Source: RPQJ01 sp044226195 (GTDB lineage Bacteria; Pseudomonadota; Gammaproteobacteria; Steroidobacterales; Steroidobacteraceae). From it: a stretch of DNA of 64,000 nucleotides. A program made the position numbers and the translations under genes. Each line of letters starts with the position of its first letter. Position 1 is the stretch's first letter. Location: assembly GCA_044226195.1 (NCBI GenBank), contig JBGAHO010000022.1, positions 1-64,000 of the forward strand. Reading direction: 5' to 3'. Below are positions 1-10,605 of this stretch, piece after piece. The notes beneath the pieces are model-generated. The model searched no databases. It was not told the origin of the DNA and saw nothing but the letters and a program-made list of their open reading frames with translations.

Positions 1-1139
<1,139 letters not shown>

Positions 1140-1268
1140 CGGATTCCTTGGTGGGCGGGAGGGACGGTCCCATCGGGCGGGACCGAGGCAATGCGTCGAG
1201 GTGGAGGCCGGGCCTGCCGGCAAGCATCCGCTCTGTGACGGATCGCTCCCACGTCAGGCACGCGGCAA

Positions 1269-1274
1269 ATTCTA
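1269..1274 (-). promoter_or_regulatory. Probable extended -10 promoter of the DEAD-box helicase gene
   Basis: On the minus strand the hexamer TAGAAT is preceded by TGG, giving an extended -10 element (TGnTAGAAT). No clear -35 is visible. Transcription would begin near 1262, leaving an untranslated leader of about 120 bases before the GTG at 1139. The element lies just downstream of the stop of the histidine kinase gene, so the helicase probably has its own transcription unit. Confidence 0.45.
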
Positions 1275-1299
1275 CCACCCGGTCGCAGTCGGGGTGTCG

Positions 1300-4200
1300 C
1301 TAGCTGCGTCGCAGCCACTGCAGCAGGATGGTGAAGAGGTAGCTCGGCTCGACCGGCTTGGTGATGAAGTCGTTCATGCCGGACTCGAAGCAGCGGCTGC
1401 GGTCCTCGGCGAAGGCATTGGCCGTCATGGCGAGGATTGGCGTCTCCGCGCAGGACGGCATGGCGCGCAGCCGCCGCGCCGCCTCCGGACCGTCCATCTC
1501 CGGCATCTGCATGTCCATCAGGATGATGTCGTACGACTCGCGGCTCGCGAGGTCGACCGCCTGCAGGCCGTTCCCGGCCGCGTCCACGACCAGTCCCGCG
1601 CCCTCGAGCAGCATCCGGGTGATTTCCTGGTTGATGGGCTCGTCCTCGACCACCAGCACCCGGCGGCCCGCATAGTCGCGCTGCAGGATCCGCTCCGCCG
1701 ACTCGTTCAGGCGCACGGTCTTGCGCACCAGTGCGGTCGGGTCCCGCTGCAGGCGCGCCGTGAACCAGAACGTGCTGCCCGTGCCGACCTCGCTGCTCGC
1801 GCCGGCGTCGCCCCCCATCAGCTCCGCGAGCTTGCGCGTGATCGCGAGGCCGAGGCCGGTGCCGCCGTGCCGGCGCGTCGTCGAGTTGTCGGCCTGCTCG
1901 AACTCCGTGAACAGTCGGCCCAGCACGCCGGGTGGGATGCCGATGCCCGTGTCCTCCACCTCGAAGCGCAGCCGCTGGTACTCCTCGCCGTCCGGCTCGC
2001 TGCGCACCCGCAGTGTGACGCGGCCGCGCTCGGTGAACTTGACGGCGTTGCTCGCGAGGTTGAGCAGGGACTGCTGCAGGCGCGTCGGGTCGCCGAGCAG
2101 GCCGACCGACGGCGCCGCGACGTCGGTGACCAGCGTGATCTGCTTCGCCTGCGCAGTCGACTGCAGCAGCGCAGTCACGTTCGCCACGATGGCCGCCACG
2201 TTCACCTGCGACTGCTCGAGCACGAGCTTGCCCGCCTCGATCTTGGCGAGGTCGAGGATGGTGTTGATCAGCTCGAGCAGGTGCTGGCCGGCGGCGTCGA
2301 TCTTGTCGAGCTGGTCCGCCTGGTGACGCGTGACCCCGGAGCGACGGATGAGGTGCGCGAAGCCGGTGATCGCGTTCAGCGGCGTGCGGATCTCGTGGCT
2401 CATGTTGGCGAGGAACGTGCTCTTGGCGCGATTGGCGGCTTCCGCCGCATCCTTCGCGGCGGCCAGCTGGATCTCCGCGCGTCGGCGCGTGTAAATGCGC
2501 CAGAGGTCGTTACCGATGAGGCCGAGTTCGCGCACGTCGGAGTCGTCGTAGTCGGTCGGGCTGTTGCCCACGCCGATGATCATCCGCACCTTGTTGCCGT
2601 CGACGACGGGCACGCCGAGATGGCGCACGAGGCGGGCGTGACCCGAGGGATACCCCTGCCGGCGGGGCATCGCCTGGTAGTCGTTGTGCACCACGGGCCG
2701 GCCGGTGCGCACCGAGTCCGCCCAGATGCCGGCCTGGCTCACCGGGTAGTGGTCGTCGTAGACCGCATTGCAGTGCGCGAGGGTCTCGTGCGACCACGTG
2801 ACGAGCTGGATGGTCTCCTGGTCGTCGTTGATGAAGTGCAGGTAGCCGATCTGGCTGCCGGTCAGGCGCACGGCCTCCTCGATGCCGTGCTGCAGCAGCT
2901 CCTTCTCGTCCATCGAGCTGGCCTGCTGGCTCATCTCGAACATCGACTGCAGGCGCACGTCGCTCTGCAGCAGGCGCAGGTTGGCCTCGTGGAGCTCCGC
3001 CGTGCGTTCGCGGACCAGTTCCTCCAGGTGCCGTCGGTGCCGATCGAGTTCGAGCTCGGTCTGCTTGCGGTCCGTGATGTCCTGCAGCGTGCCCTTCAGG
3101 TACTCGATCTTGCCGTCGCTGCCGTAGTGCGGGAAGCCGCGCAGCTCGGTCCACTTGAGCCGGCCGGTCACGGCTCCGCGCACCTGCACCTCGATGCAGA
3201 ACGATTCGCCGGTGTCGAGCGCGTGGTGCAGCGCGGCGACCACGCGCTCGCGCGACCCTTCGACATAGAAATCGAGGCCCGTCTCGAGGTCGGGCTTGTA
3301 CTCGGGCGGCATCTCGACGATCGCGTAGACACCCTCGGTCCACATGACGATGTTGAGCAATGGGTCCGCGCGCCAGCCGCCCAGCTGGCTGATGTGCTGG
3401 CTCTGCTTGAGGAAGAAGGCGCTCTCGAGGAGCTGCGCCTCCAGCTCCTTGCGTTCGGTGACGTCGGTGTGGGTGCCGAGCATGCGCAACGGCTTGCCGG
3501 CCGCGTCGTAGGCGACGATGCGCCCGACCGACTGGATCCACCTCCAGTCGCCCGCGCGCGTCTTCATGCGGAACTCGGCGCGATATTCCGGCGTGTAGCC
3601 CTGCAGGTAGTCGTCGAGCGCGGCGATCGCGTTCGCGCGGTCGTCGGGATGCAAGCGCTCCGTCCATGCCGCGCGCGACTCCGTGAACCCCTCCGGATCG
3701 TGCCCGAGCATCAGCGCGTAGCTGTCGTTGACCGCCGCGGCGCCGCTGACGAGGTCGAGGTCGTACATGCCCTGGTTCGCCGCGGCGAGCGCGAGGCGCA
3801 GCCGCTCCTCGCTGACCCGCAGGGTCTCCTCGGCGCGCCGGTGTGCGGTCAGGTCGATGCCCGTGCCGACCACGATCTTCGCGCCGTCCACTTCGACCAT
3901 GCGGCCGGTGAACAGGTACGGCACCTCGCGGCCGTCCGGCGCGAGGAGATGCAGTTCGGCAGCATCGTGGCCGTCGCGCAGCATGCGCAGGTGGCCTTCC
4001 TCGAATTTCGGCCGGTCCCGCGGCGCCAGCAGGTCGAGCACGGTCATGGCCGCGAGTTCGTCCGGGTGGCGACCCGACGCCAGCTCGACGTTGTTGTTCC
4101 AGAACACGCCTTTGCCCTGCAGGTCGTAGGCGTAGAACAGGCCCGGCACCGTGTCGAACAGCGTCTGGCGGAAGGCGCGTTCGCGCGCGGCCTCGGCTTC

Positions 4201-5313
4201 CGCGGTCTTGCGCGCCGTGATGTCGCGCGTCACGCAGATGACGACACTCTGGCCGTCGATGGTGGCGCCGTTCGCGCTCACCTCGGCATCGTAGATGCTG
4301 CCGTCCTTGCGCCGGTGGCGGGTCTCGAACACCCGGTGCAGGGTGGTCAGGTTGGCAAAGCTGCGGCGGATGTCCGCCTCGCCCTGCGTGGCTTCCCAGT
4401 CCCAGGTGTGCAGAGCCAGCATCTCCTCGCGCGTGTAGCCGAGCATGCGCGCGAAGCTGGCGTTGGCTTCGAGGACCTGGTGGTCCTGGGAGATCACCGC
4501 GATGCCGTCGCTCGAGTGCTCGACCAGGACCCGCAGGCGCACCGCATCGCCTTCGCGCTGGCGCCGCTCCGCCTGGTCGCGGGTGATGTCGCGCCACACC
4601 GCCACGAGGTGGCGGCATTCGCCGACCACGATCACGCTGATGTCGATGTGCACGTCGAGGAGGCGGCCGTCCTTGCAGCGATGCCGGTGCTCGAACGCGG
4701 CGTGCCCCGCCGCGACCAGCTCCCGGATCCGCCTGCGCATCTCCGCTTGGTCGAGGCCGACCTGGACGTCGCTGACGTGCAGCGCAAGGTATTCGTCACG
4801 GGTGTAGCCGAGCGTGCGGCAGGCGGCGTCGTTCACTTCGACGAAGCGCAGGCTCTCGACGTCGATCACCTCGATGCAGCTGTCGGACTGGGAGACGACG
4901 GCGCGCAGGATCGCGTCGCGCTCGAGCAGGGCCGTGACGTCGTGAAACGACCACAGCCGGCCCCGTCGCCCGTCGATCTGCAGCGGCCGGCTCAGCCGGT
5001 CGAACACGCGGCCGTCGAGGAACTCCACGACGTCGCGGCTCTCGGCGTCGCTTTCGTAGAGCGCCTGGACGGCGGCCATGAAGCCGTCGGGATCGCGCAA
5101 CTGGGAGCGCACGTGCCCGAGCAGTGCCGCGTCGTCGCCGGCGGCCAGCAGCTCGTCCGGGACCCGCCACAGTTCCTGGAAGCGGCGATTGGCCGCGCGC
5201 ACGTGTCCCTCGCCGTCGATCACCAGCATGCCGTCGGTGGTCGTATCGAGGATGGTGCGCAGGAACTCGTCGTGCGCAGGCGGATAGGGGTCTTGGCGGC
5301 GTCGATCGTCCAT
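1300..5313 (-). CDS. Multi-PAS, GAF hybrid sensor histidine kinase with receiver domain
   Basis: This 1337-residue hybrid two-component sensor has no transmembrane segment, so it is probably cytoplasmic. About six PAS/PAC modules fill residues ~20-750, beginning with LDTTTDGMLVIDGEG. A coiled coil (RHRRHLEELVRERTAEL) leads into a GAF-like domain (~790-930). The HisKA H-box NMSHEIRTPLN (~970) carries the phospho-accepting His. The ATPase domain shows the N box NLASNAVKFT, DTGIGIP and GGTGLGLAI. The C-terminal receiver (~1217-1337) has VVEDEPIN and the phospho-acceptor Asp in LMDMQMPEMDG (~1267), and KP near the end. No response regulator, Hpt protein or diguanylate cyclase lies beside it, so it is an orphan whose output partner is unknown. 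Several PAS modules could bind FAD, haem or small molecules, but the ligands cannot be read from the sequence. Confidence 0.93.
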   Translation of the reverse strand: MDDRRRQDPYPPAHDEFLRTILDTTTDGMLVIDGEGHVRAANRRFQELWRVPDELLAAGDDAALLGHVRSQLRDPDGFMAAVQALYESDAESRDVVEFLDGRVFDRLSRPLQIDGRRGRLWSFHDVTALLERDAILRAVVSQSDSCIEVIDVESLRFVEVNDAACRTLGYTRDEYLALHVSDVQVGLDQAEMRRRIRELVAAGHAAFEHRHRCKDGRLLDVHIDISVIVVGECRHLVAVWRDITRDQAERRQREGDAVRLRVLVEHSSDGIAVISQDHQVLEANASFARMLGYTREEMLALHTWDWEATQGEADIRRSFANLTTLHRVFETRHRRKDGSIYDAEVSANGATIDGQSVVICVTRDITARKTAEAEAARERAFRQTLFDTVPGLFYAYDLQGKGVFWNNNVELASGRHPDELAAMTVLDLLAPRDRPKFEEGHLRMLRDGHDAAELHLLAPDGREVPYLFTGRMVEVDGAKIVVGTGIDLTAHRRAEETLRVSEERLRLALAAANQGMYDLDLVSGAAAVNDSYALMLGHDPEGFTESRAAWTERLHPDDRANAIAALDDYLQGYTPEYRAEFRMKTRAGDWRWIQSVGRIVAYDAAGKPLRMLGTHTDVTERKELEAQLLESAFFLKQSQHISQLGGWRADPLLNIVMWTEGVYAIVEMPPEYKPDLETGLDFYVEGSRERVVAALHHALDTGESFCIEVQVRGAVTGRLKWTELRGFPHYGSDGKIEYLKGTLQDITDRKQTELELDRHRRHLEELVRERTAELHEANLRLLQSDVRLQSMFEMSQQASSMDEKELLQHGIEEAVRLTGSQIGYLHFINDDQETIQLVTWSHETLAHCNAVYDDHYPVSQAGIWADSVRTGRPVVHNDYQAMPRRQGYPSGHARLVRHLGVPVVDGNKVRMIIGVGNSPTDYDDSDVRELGLIGNDLWRIYTRRRAEIQLAAAKDAAEAANRAKSTFLANMSHEIRTPLNAITGFAHLIRRSGVTRHQADQLDKIDAAGQHLLELINTILDLAKIEAGKLVLEQSQVNVAAIVANVTALLQSTAQAKQITLVTDVAAPSVGLLGDPTRLQQSLLNLASNAVKFTERGRVTLRVRSEPDGEEYQRLRFEVEDTGIGIPPGVLGRLFTEFEQADNSTTRRHGGTGLGLAITRKLAELMGGDAGASSEVGTGSTFWFTARLQRDPTALVRKTVRLNESAERILQRDYAGRRVLVVEDEPINQEITRMLLEGAGLVVDAAGNGLQAVDLASRESYDIILMDMQMPEMDGPEAARRLRAMPSCAETPILAMTANAFAEDRSRCFESGMNDFITKPVEPSYLFTILLQWLRRS

Positions 5314-5480
5314 GGCGTGGCTCGCCCGCGCCGGATTCCGGCACGGAACGCTGGCTGCGGTCGCTCGTTGACGCCGCCGCCTATCCCGAGCCTAGCGCGG
5401 GCCGTCGACGTACGGCCGCAAACGCCTCCAGTTCGGCTCCGACTTGCGGAACCCCCGGATTGTCGAGGCGCTGCCGGGGG

Positions 5481-6914
5481 TTACGGCTGCCAGTCGCAGG
5501 CGTGGCCGCTGGCCGATGGGGTCGGCCACTCCCGGTCGCCGTGGGCCAGGTCGCCCGGCAGGTCGGCCAGCCCGTATACCACCGTCGCGTACGCCGCGAC
5601 GTTGAAGGCCAGGTCCTTCGGGTCGACGCGGTCGAGCCGGTCGGCGTCCGTGTGGTGGATCTCGAAGTACTTCGACGCGTCGTGCTGCAGTTCGAACACG
5701 GGCACGCCACGTTCGCGCAGCGGGCCGATGTCGGCGCCGCCCCCGTTGTCGTTGCTGGTGAACGGCACGCCGAGCGGCGCCAGCCAGTCCGCGAGGCGGA
5801 TCACGCCCGGCAGGTCCGCCGGCTCCACGTGGCTCTCGAAGCGGAACACGCGGCTCGAGCCGAGGTCGGCCTCGATGGCTGCGGCGTGCCGGCCGAGTTC
5901 GTCCGCGTGATCGAGCGCGTAGCGCTTGCCGCCCGAGAGGCCGAACTCCTCGTTCGCGTACAGCACGACGCGCAGCCCGCGCCGCGGCGGCTGGCGGAGT
6001 TCGGCGATACGCCGGGCCGCCTCCACGATGGTGACCACGCCGGCGCCGTCGTCCTGCGCCCCCGTGCCGACGTCCCAGGAGTCCAGGTGCGCACCGAGCA
6101 GCACGAAGCCGGCCTGCGGGTCGCGTCCCGGGATCTCGCCGATCACGTTGGCGCTCTGCGCGGTGCCCTCGCAGCGCGACGTGCTGGCCACCCGCACCCG
6201 CACCGGGCCCTGCGCGTAGCGCGCAAGCAGGCGATCGGCACTCTGGTTGCCGATGGCGAACGCGGGGATGCGCGGCACGCCGCTCTGGTAGTGCATCGAA
6301 CCCGTGTGCGGACGATCGGCGTCCTCGCTGCCGACGGCGCGGATCACCAGCGCCACCGCGCCTTTCTTCGCCGCTTCGATCGCGCCCTGCACGCGATTCT
6401 CGACGGTTGGGCCGTAGTCCATGCCGTCCCGGGTCTCGAGCATGCGGTCGTAGAGAAAGACGACCTTGCCGGCGACGTCCTTGCTCGACAGGTCCTTCAG
6501 TTCCTCGACGGTGGTCGCGGCGATGACATCGCCCTCGACCGGCTGGCCGTCCGTGCCGACCGAGCCGCCGAGCGCGAGCGAGGTCAGTTCGAGCGGCCGC
6601 TCGCCGATCACCTGCACGCTGGCGGTGCCGCGCACCCAGTGCGGCACGGTGACCGGCTCCGCGCGCACGTTGCTGAAGCCTTGCGCCCGCAGCGTCTCGA
6701 GTGCCCATGCGACGGCCTTCGCGTCGCCGGGGCTGCCTGCGAACCGGTTGCCAACCCGCTCGGTGAGGTCCTTCAGCGTCGCATAGGCGCGCTGGTCCGC
6801 GAGGGACTGCTGCTGCAGTTCGCGGACGGGCTTCGGCAGTCCGTCGCCCGCCGTTGCCGCGGTCGCGGTGGACAGCAGGACGAGCGAGACGAGGACGGGT
6901 CGACGTGGGCGCAT
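5481..6914 (-). CDS. Secreted M28-family zinc aminopeptidase
   Basis: This 477-residue protein is predicted to cut N-terminal residues from peptides outside the cytoplasm. A Sec signal peptide covers residues 1-~23 (hydrophobic LVSLVLLSTATAATA). A PA-like insert spans roughly 130-250. The catalytic M28 domain follows, with the expected metal ligands and base visible: H276 in GAHLDSWD, D288 in QDDGAG, E322/E323 in ANEEFG, D350 in EADLGSS and H421 in IHHTDADRLD. The full set supports an active di-zinc enzyme. The ATG at 6914 was chosen because GGAGGT stands just upstream and the signal peptide starts there. A possible -10 (TACAAT, minus strand, 6940-6945) would give a short leader. It lies 50 bases downstream of the phospholipase-D-like gene on the same strand. 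Confidence 0.9.
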   Translation of the reverse strand: MRPRRPVLVSLVLLSTATAATAGDGLPKPVRELQQQSLADQRAYATLKDLTERVGNRFAGSPGDAKAVAWALETLRAQGFSNVRAEPVTVPHWVRGTASVQVIGERPLELTSLALGGSVGTDGQPVEGDVIAATTVEELKDLSSKDVAGKVVFLYDRMLETRDGMDYGPTVENRVQGAIEAAKKGAVALVIRAVGSEDADRPHTGSMHYQSGVPRIPAFAIGNQSADRLLARYAQGPVRVRVASTSRCEGTAQSANVIGEIPGRDPQAGFVLLGAHLDSWDVGTGAQDDGAGVVTIVEAARRIAELRQPPRRGLRVVLYANEEFGLSGGKRYALDHADELGRHAAAIEADLGSSRVFRFESHVEPADLPGVIRLADWLAPLGVPFTSNDNGGGADIGPLRERGVPVFELQHDASKYFEIHHTDADRLDRVDPKDLAFNVAAYATVVYGLADLPGDLAHGDREWPTPSASGHACDWQP

Positions 6915-6964
6915 GAGGACCTCCGGGAGCGAGCGCCGGATTGTAGCCGAGCGGACGGCTGGGA

Positions 6965-8503
6965 TCAGAGCTGCGAGCTGATCGGGAAGACGCGCGCGAA
7001 CCACGCCTGGAACTTGCGCCAGGCCGAGGCGTCCGGCGTGTTCTTGTGCACGACCTCGCCGTCGGTCCAGCGGATCACGCCGTGCTGGCGGCTCACGCGC
7101 CAGGCGCGCTCGGGCCGCGTCTCCGCGTCGAACAGGTCCTCGAGCTGGCGGGCAATGACGGGGTCGTCGACGAAGATGCCCTGCTCGCAGTTGAGCGACG
7201 TGGAGCGCGCGTCGAGGTTGTAGCTGCCGACGAAGGTGTGGATCTCGTCCACCGTGAGCGCCTTGGTGTGCAGGCTCGCGCCGGACGAGCCGAACAGGCT
7301 CTTGCGCACCGGCTCGCCGCGGGTCGGCTTGAGTTCCCAGAGCTTCACGCCGCCCTTCAGCAGCGGTTCGCGCCACTGCACGTAGCCGCCGTACACCATC
7401 GCCACGTCGTTGGCCGCCAGCGAGTTGGTGAGGATGCGCACGTCGGCGCCCTGCTGCGCGACCTTGACGAAGGCTGCGGTGCCGAGCTCGCCGGGCACGA
7501 AGTAGGGCGAGATCACCGTGAGGCGGTGTCGCGCGCCGAGGATCGCGGGTCCGAGCAGGGCAAGCACGTCCGAGCCGGCCACGCCGCTGTCGCGGCCCTG
7601 CGCCTTGCGCGGGTCGTCGGCGACGAAGCGGTATTGCGCCGACCACTGCATGGGCCAGTCGCCGGCGACGAGGCGCTGCACCGAGTCGTCCTCGGCCAGC
7701 GCGCGCGCATAGTGCGACTGCTGCGCCTTCTCGAGCCGCGGGGTCGCCGTCACGCGCAGCTGCGCAAGCGCCTCGGCCGTCACCGCGCCGGGGGAGAGGA
7801 CGGAGACCGGGTAGGCGAGCGGCGAGTTCCAGTAGCGGTCGAACGACGCCGACGCATCGCGCACGATCGGGCCGACCATCGCGAAGTCGAGGTCCGAGAA
7901 GTTCACTTCCTTGCTGGCGCCGAAGTACTCGTCGCCGAGGTTGCGGCCGCCGACGATGGCGATGCGGTTGTCCGCGATCCACGTCTTGTTGTGCATGCGC
8001 CGGTTGATGCGCCGGAAGTCCCCGACCGCCTCGAGCAGGAAGCCGACCTTGCCGGAGCGCGAACCGAACGGGTTGAACATCCGCACCTGGATGTTCGGGT
8101 GCGCGGCGAGCGCGGCGAACGCGAAGTTCTTGTCCCGCGCGTCCATGTCGTCGACCAGCAGGCGGACCTGCACGCCGCGGTCGGCAGCCTGCAGCAGCCG
8201 GTAGGCGAGGAAGATGCCGGTACCGTCCTGGTGCCAGATGTAGGTCTGCACGTCGAGGCTGCGGCCCGCCGAGAACGCCGAGTACGAGCGGATGGCGAAC
8301 GCCTCGGCACCCTCGCTGACGAGGCGGAAGCCCGACTGGCCGGGGTGGCCGGCCTCGGAGACGGCGATGCGCTCGTCGAGCGGCGTGCCGAGTCCGACGG
8401 GGACCGCGACGTCCGGCCGCAACTCGGGACGCGGGGCGAGCTGGGCACAGCCGGCGGCGACCAGCGCGACGGCGACGACGAACAGTCGGGTGATCGGTTT
8501 CAT
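6965..8503 (-). CDS. Phospholipase D / cardiolipin-synthase-like lipoprotein
   Basis: This 512-residue PLD-superfamily enzyme is predicted to act on membrane phospholipids (phosphatidyl transfer or hydrolysis) at the cell envelope. The N-terminus is a lipoprotein signal with lipobox VAAGC (Cys ~18), so it is lipid-anchored. Two HKD motifs are present: HNKTWIADNRIAIVGGRN and HTKALTVDEIHTFVGSYN, each with His, Lys and Asp correctly spaced and followed by the usual G-G/S-x-N. This pair forms one active site in the family. The ATG at 8503 begins the signal peptide; a longer open frame upstream lacks coding character and overlaps the divergent promoter region. The closest functional family is ClsC/YmdC-type cardiolipin synthase, but substrate choice cannot be read from the sequence. 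Confidence 0.9.
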   Translation of the reverse strand: MKPITRLFVVAVALVAAGCAQLAPRPELRPDVAVPVGLGTPLDERIAVSEAGHPGQSGFRLVSEGAEAFAIRSYSAFSAGRSLDVQTYIWHQDGTGIFLAYRLLQAADRGVQVRLLVDDMDARDKNFAFAALAAHPNIQVRMFNPFGSRSGKVGFLLEAVGDFRRINRRMHNKTWIADNRIAIVGGRNLGDEYFGASKEVNFSDLDFAMVGPIVRDASASFDRYWNSPLAYPVSVLSPGAVTAEALAQLRVTATPRLEKAQQSHYARALAEDDSVQRLVAGDWPMQWSAQYRFVADDPRKAQGRDSGVAGSDVLALLGPAILGARHRLTVISPYFVPGELGTAAFVKVAQQGADVRILTNSLAANDVAMVYGGYVQWREPLLKGGVKLWELKPTRGEPVRKSLFGSSGASLHTKALTVDEIHTFVGSYNLDARSTSLNCEQGIFVDDPVIARQLEDLFDAETRPERAWRVSRQHGVIRWTDGEVVHKNTPDASAWRKFQAWFARVFPISSQL

Positions 8504-8593
8504 GCGGACCGCGGACGCCTGGGATGCGCGCGATTTAACCCCTTCGCCCGCGTACTGTCGAGCGGTGAACTCCCGGGCCGGCGCGCGGGGCTG

Positions 8594-8602
8594 TGCTAGA
8601 GT
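8594..8602 (+). promoter_or_regulatory. Extended -10 promoter element TGCTAGAGT before the solute-binding protein gene
   Basis: TGC followed by TAGAGT forms an extended -10 element 29 bases before the TTG start at 8631. No good -35 is seen, as expected for extended -10 promoters. The same string followed by CGGCGCG occurs before glpT, and close variants occur before the TIR pseudogene and the desaturase. Confidence 0.5.
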
Positions 8603-8630
8603 CGGCGCGAACACGCGAGGAGTCCGCGCA

Positions 8631-9764
8631 TTGGCCATCGGGGGGATCGGGCGCATCCGCTGGACCGCCGGCACGGTGATCGGCGTCGCCATCGTCGCGA
8701 TCGCGGTGCTGCTCGCCGCGTTCGCGGGCGCGCCGCCGCACGGCCGCCGGCTCTACGTCTACAACTGGGCGGACTTCATCGGCAGCGACACGCTCGAACG
8801 CTTCGAGCGCGAGACCGGCATCCAGGTCGTCTACGACACCTACGACGCGGAAGAGACGATGGAGGCCCGGTTGCTCGCCGGCGGCTCCGGGTACGACGTC
8901 GTCAGCGCCTCGAACAACTTCTTCGCGCGCGAGATCAAGGCGGGCGTGTACCAGCCGCTCGACCGGCGCCGGCTGCCGAACTGGCGCAACCTCGATCCGC
9001 GCGCGCTCGACGTGCAGGCCCAGTCGGATCCGGGCAACCGCCACGCGGTGCCGTACCTGCACGCGGTCAACGGCTTTGCCTACAACGTCGACCTGATCCG
9101 TGAGCGCATGCCGGATGCGCCGCTCGACAGCCTCGACATGCTCTTCAAGCCGGAGGTCGTGAAGCGCTTCGCCGACTGCGGCGTGAGTTTCCTCGATTCG
9201 CCGGACGACACGCTGCAGCTCGCGCTCGCCTACCTGCACCTCGACCCGAACAGCCACCGCCGCGAGGACTTCGAGGCAGCGCAGCGACTGCTGCTGGCCG
9301 TCCGCCCGTACATCCGCACGTTCGACTCGACCGAGTACATGAACGGGCTCGCCAACCGCGAGCTGTGCATCGCGATGTCGTGGTCGGGCGACTACGCCAA
9401 CATCATGGCGCGGGCGCGCGAGGCCGGCGTGCCCGTGCACCTCGCCTTCACGGTGCCGAAGGAAGGCGCCAACCTGACGTTCTCGTCGCTGCTGATCCCG
9501 GCCGACGCGCCGCATCCCGCCGAAGCGCACGAGTTCCTGAACTTCATCCTGCGCCCGGACGTGATCGCCTCGATCAGCAACGAGATCTACTACGGCAACG
9601 ACAATCGCGCCGCCGATCCGCTGGTGAACCCGGCGATCCGCAACGATCCGGCGATCTACCCGACGGACGCGATCCGCGCGCGGCTCTATCCGACGACCGA
9701 GATGGACATCGACACGCAGCGCCTGCGCACGCGCATCTGGACCCGCATCAAGACGGGCACCTGA
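8631..9764 (+). CDS. PotD/PotF-type ABC transporter solute-binding protein
   Basis: This 377-residue periplasmic binding protein belongs to the spermidine/putrescine family. A hydrophobic N-terminal segment (TVIGVAIVAIAVLLAAFAGA, ~14-33) serves as signal or anchor, with no lipobox Cys. The mature part opens with the family hallmark LYVYNWADFIGSDTLERFE and continues with the usual pattern (AMSWSGDYANIMARAREAG). The start is a TTG at 8631 with GAGGAG upstream; no ATG fits the signal peptide. The gene faces the two permease genes and ends 7 bases from the downstream permease stop; the matching ATPase is probably the one at 20356. Substrates in this family include polyamines, but the context (Rieske oxygenase, aminotransferase) leaves a methylated amine equally possible. 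Confidence 0.87.
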   Translation: MAIGGIGRIRWTAGTVIGVAIVAIAVLLAAFAGAPPHGRRLYVYNWADFIGSDTLERFERETGIQVVYDTYDAEETMEARLLAGGSGYDVVSASNNFFAREIKAGVYQPLDRRRLPNWRNLDPRALDVQAQSDPGNRHAVPYLHAVNGFAYNVDLIRERMPDAPLDSLDMLFKPEVVKRFADCGVSFLDSPDDTLQLALAYLHLDPNSHRREDFEAAQRLLLAVRPYIRTFDSTEYMNGLANRELCIAMSWSGDYANIMARAREAGVPVHLAFTVPKEGANLTFSSLLIPADAPHPAEAHEFLNFILRPDVIASISNEIYYGNDNRAADPLVNPAIRNDPAIYPTDAIRARLYPTTEMDIDTQRLRTRIWTRIKTGT

Positions 9765-9771
9765 CCCGGCG

Positions 9772-10605
9772 TCAGCCCTGGTCGGCGAGCTGCTGGTCGA
9801 GCGCGCGCTGGCGCTCCGCCCGCTGCATGAGCCACCCCGCCACCACCACGCCGCTGCCGACGACCGTGATGATCATCGTGGCGAGCGCGTTGATGTCGGG
9901 ACTCACGCCGAGCTTCACCTCCGAGTAGATCAGCATCGGCAGCGTGCTCGCGCCCGGGCCCGAGACGAAACTCGAGATCACGAGGTCGTCGAGCGAGAGC
10001 GTCAGGCTCAGCAGCCAGCTCGTCGCGAGTGCGGGTGCGATGATCGGCAGCGTCGTGTCCATGAACGCGCCGACCGGGCCCGCCCCGAGGTCCATCGCCG
10101 CCTCCTCGAGCGAGCGGTCCGCCGTCATCAGCCGCGACTGCACCGTGATGGTCACGTAGGCCGTACAGAAGGTGACGTGCGCCGCCACGATGGTGCCGAA
10201 GCCGCGGTGCGGCCAGCCGAGGAATCGGAACAGCGTGATGAGCAGCAGCAGCTGGGTGATGCCGGTGATGATCTCGGGCATTACGAGAGGCGCCGTGACC
10301 ATCCCGCGCAGCAGCATGCGACCGTGGAAGCGCGTGAAGCGCACGAGCGCCACGGCCGCGAGCGTGCCGAGGATCACCGAGGCCGTCGCCGCCACGAACG
10401 CGATGCGCAGGGACAGCCATGCCGCGTCGATCAATTGCTGGTTCTGCAGCAGCTCGGCGTACCACGTGGTCGAGAACCCGCCCCAGGTGCCGGCGAGCGG
10501 CGACGCGTTGAACGAGGTGCCGATCATCACCAGGATCGGCACGTAGAGGATCGCGATGCCGAGGGCGAGCACGGTGAGCAGCAGCGTCGATGGCCGGTCG
10601 CTCAT
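9772..10605 (-). CDS. PotC/PotI-type ABC transporter permease
   Basis: This 277-residue inner-membrane permease of the polyamine-importer type has about six transmembrane helices. The first is LLLTVLALGIAILYVPILVM. The cytoplasmic EAA loop that contacts the ATPase is clear (EEAAMDLGAGPVGAFMDTTL, ~165-185). The ATG at 10605 overlaps the stop of the upstream permease by four bases (ATGA), so the two are translationally coupled. It ends 7 bases from the stop of the convergent binding-protein gene. With its partner it should form the membrane channel for the ligand delivered by that protein. Confidence 0.9.
   Translation of the reverse strand: MSDRPSTLLLTVLALGIAILYVPILVMIGTSFNASPLAGTWGGFSTTWYAELLQNQQLIDAAWLSLRIAFVAATASVILGTLAAVALVRFTRFHGRMLLRGMVTAPLVMPEIITGITQLLLLITLFRFLGWPHRGFGTIVAAHVTFCTAYVTITVQSRLMTADRSLEEAAMDLGAGPVGAFMDTTLPIIAPALATSWLLSLTLSLDDLVISSFVSGPGASTLPMLIYSEVKLGVSPDINALATMIITVVGSGVVVAGWLMQRAERQRALDQQLADQG

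Noticed and set aside
1201..5910. A 1569-codon open frame on the plus strand, antisense to the histidine kinase.
   Set aside because: It is a shadow caused by high G+C codon bias: it has no ribosome site or recognisable domain, and the opposite strand carries a full kinase with every motif.
8292..8630. An in-frame upstream extension of the solute-binding protein starting at an ATG at 8292.
   Set aside because: It overlaps the divergent phospholipase gene, lacks coding character and would bury the signal peptide; the TTG at 8631 has a ribosome site and a correct signal.
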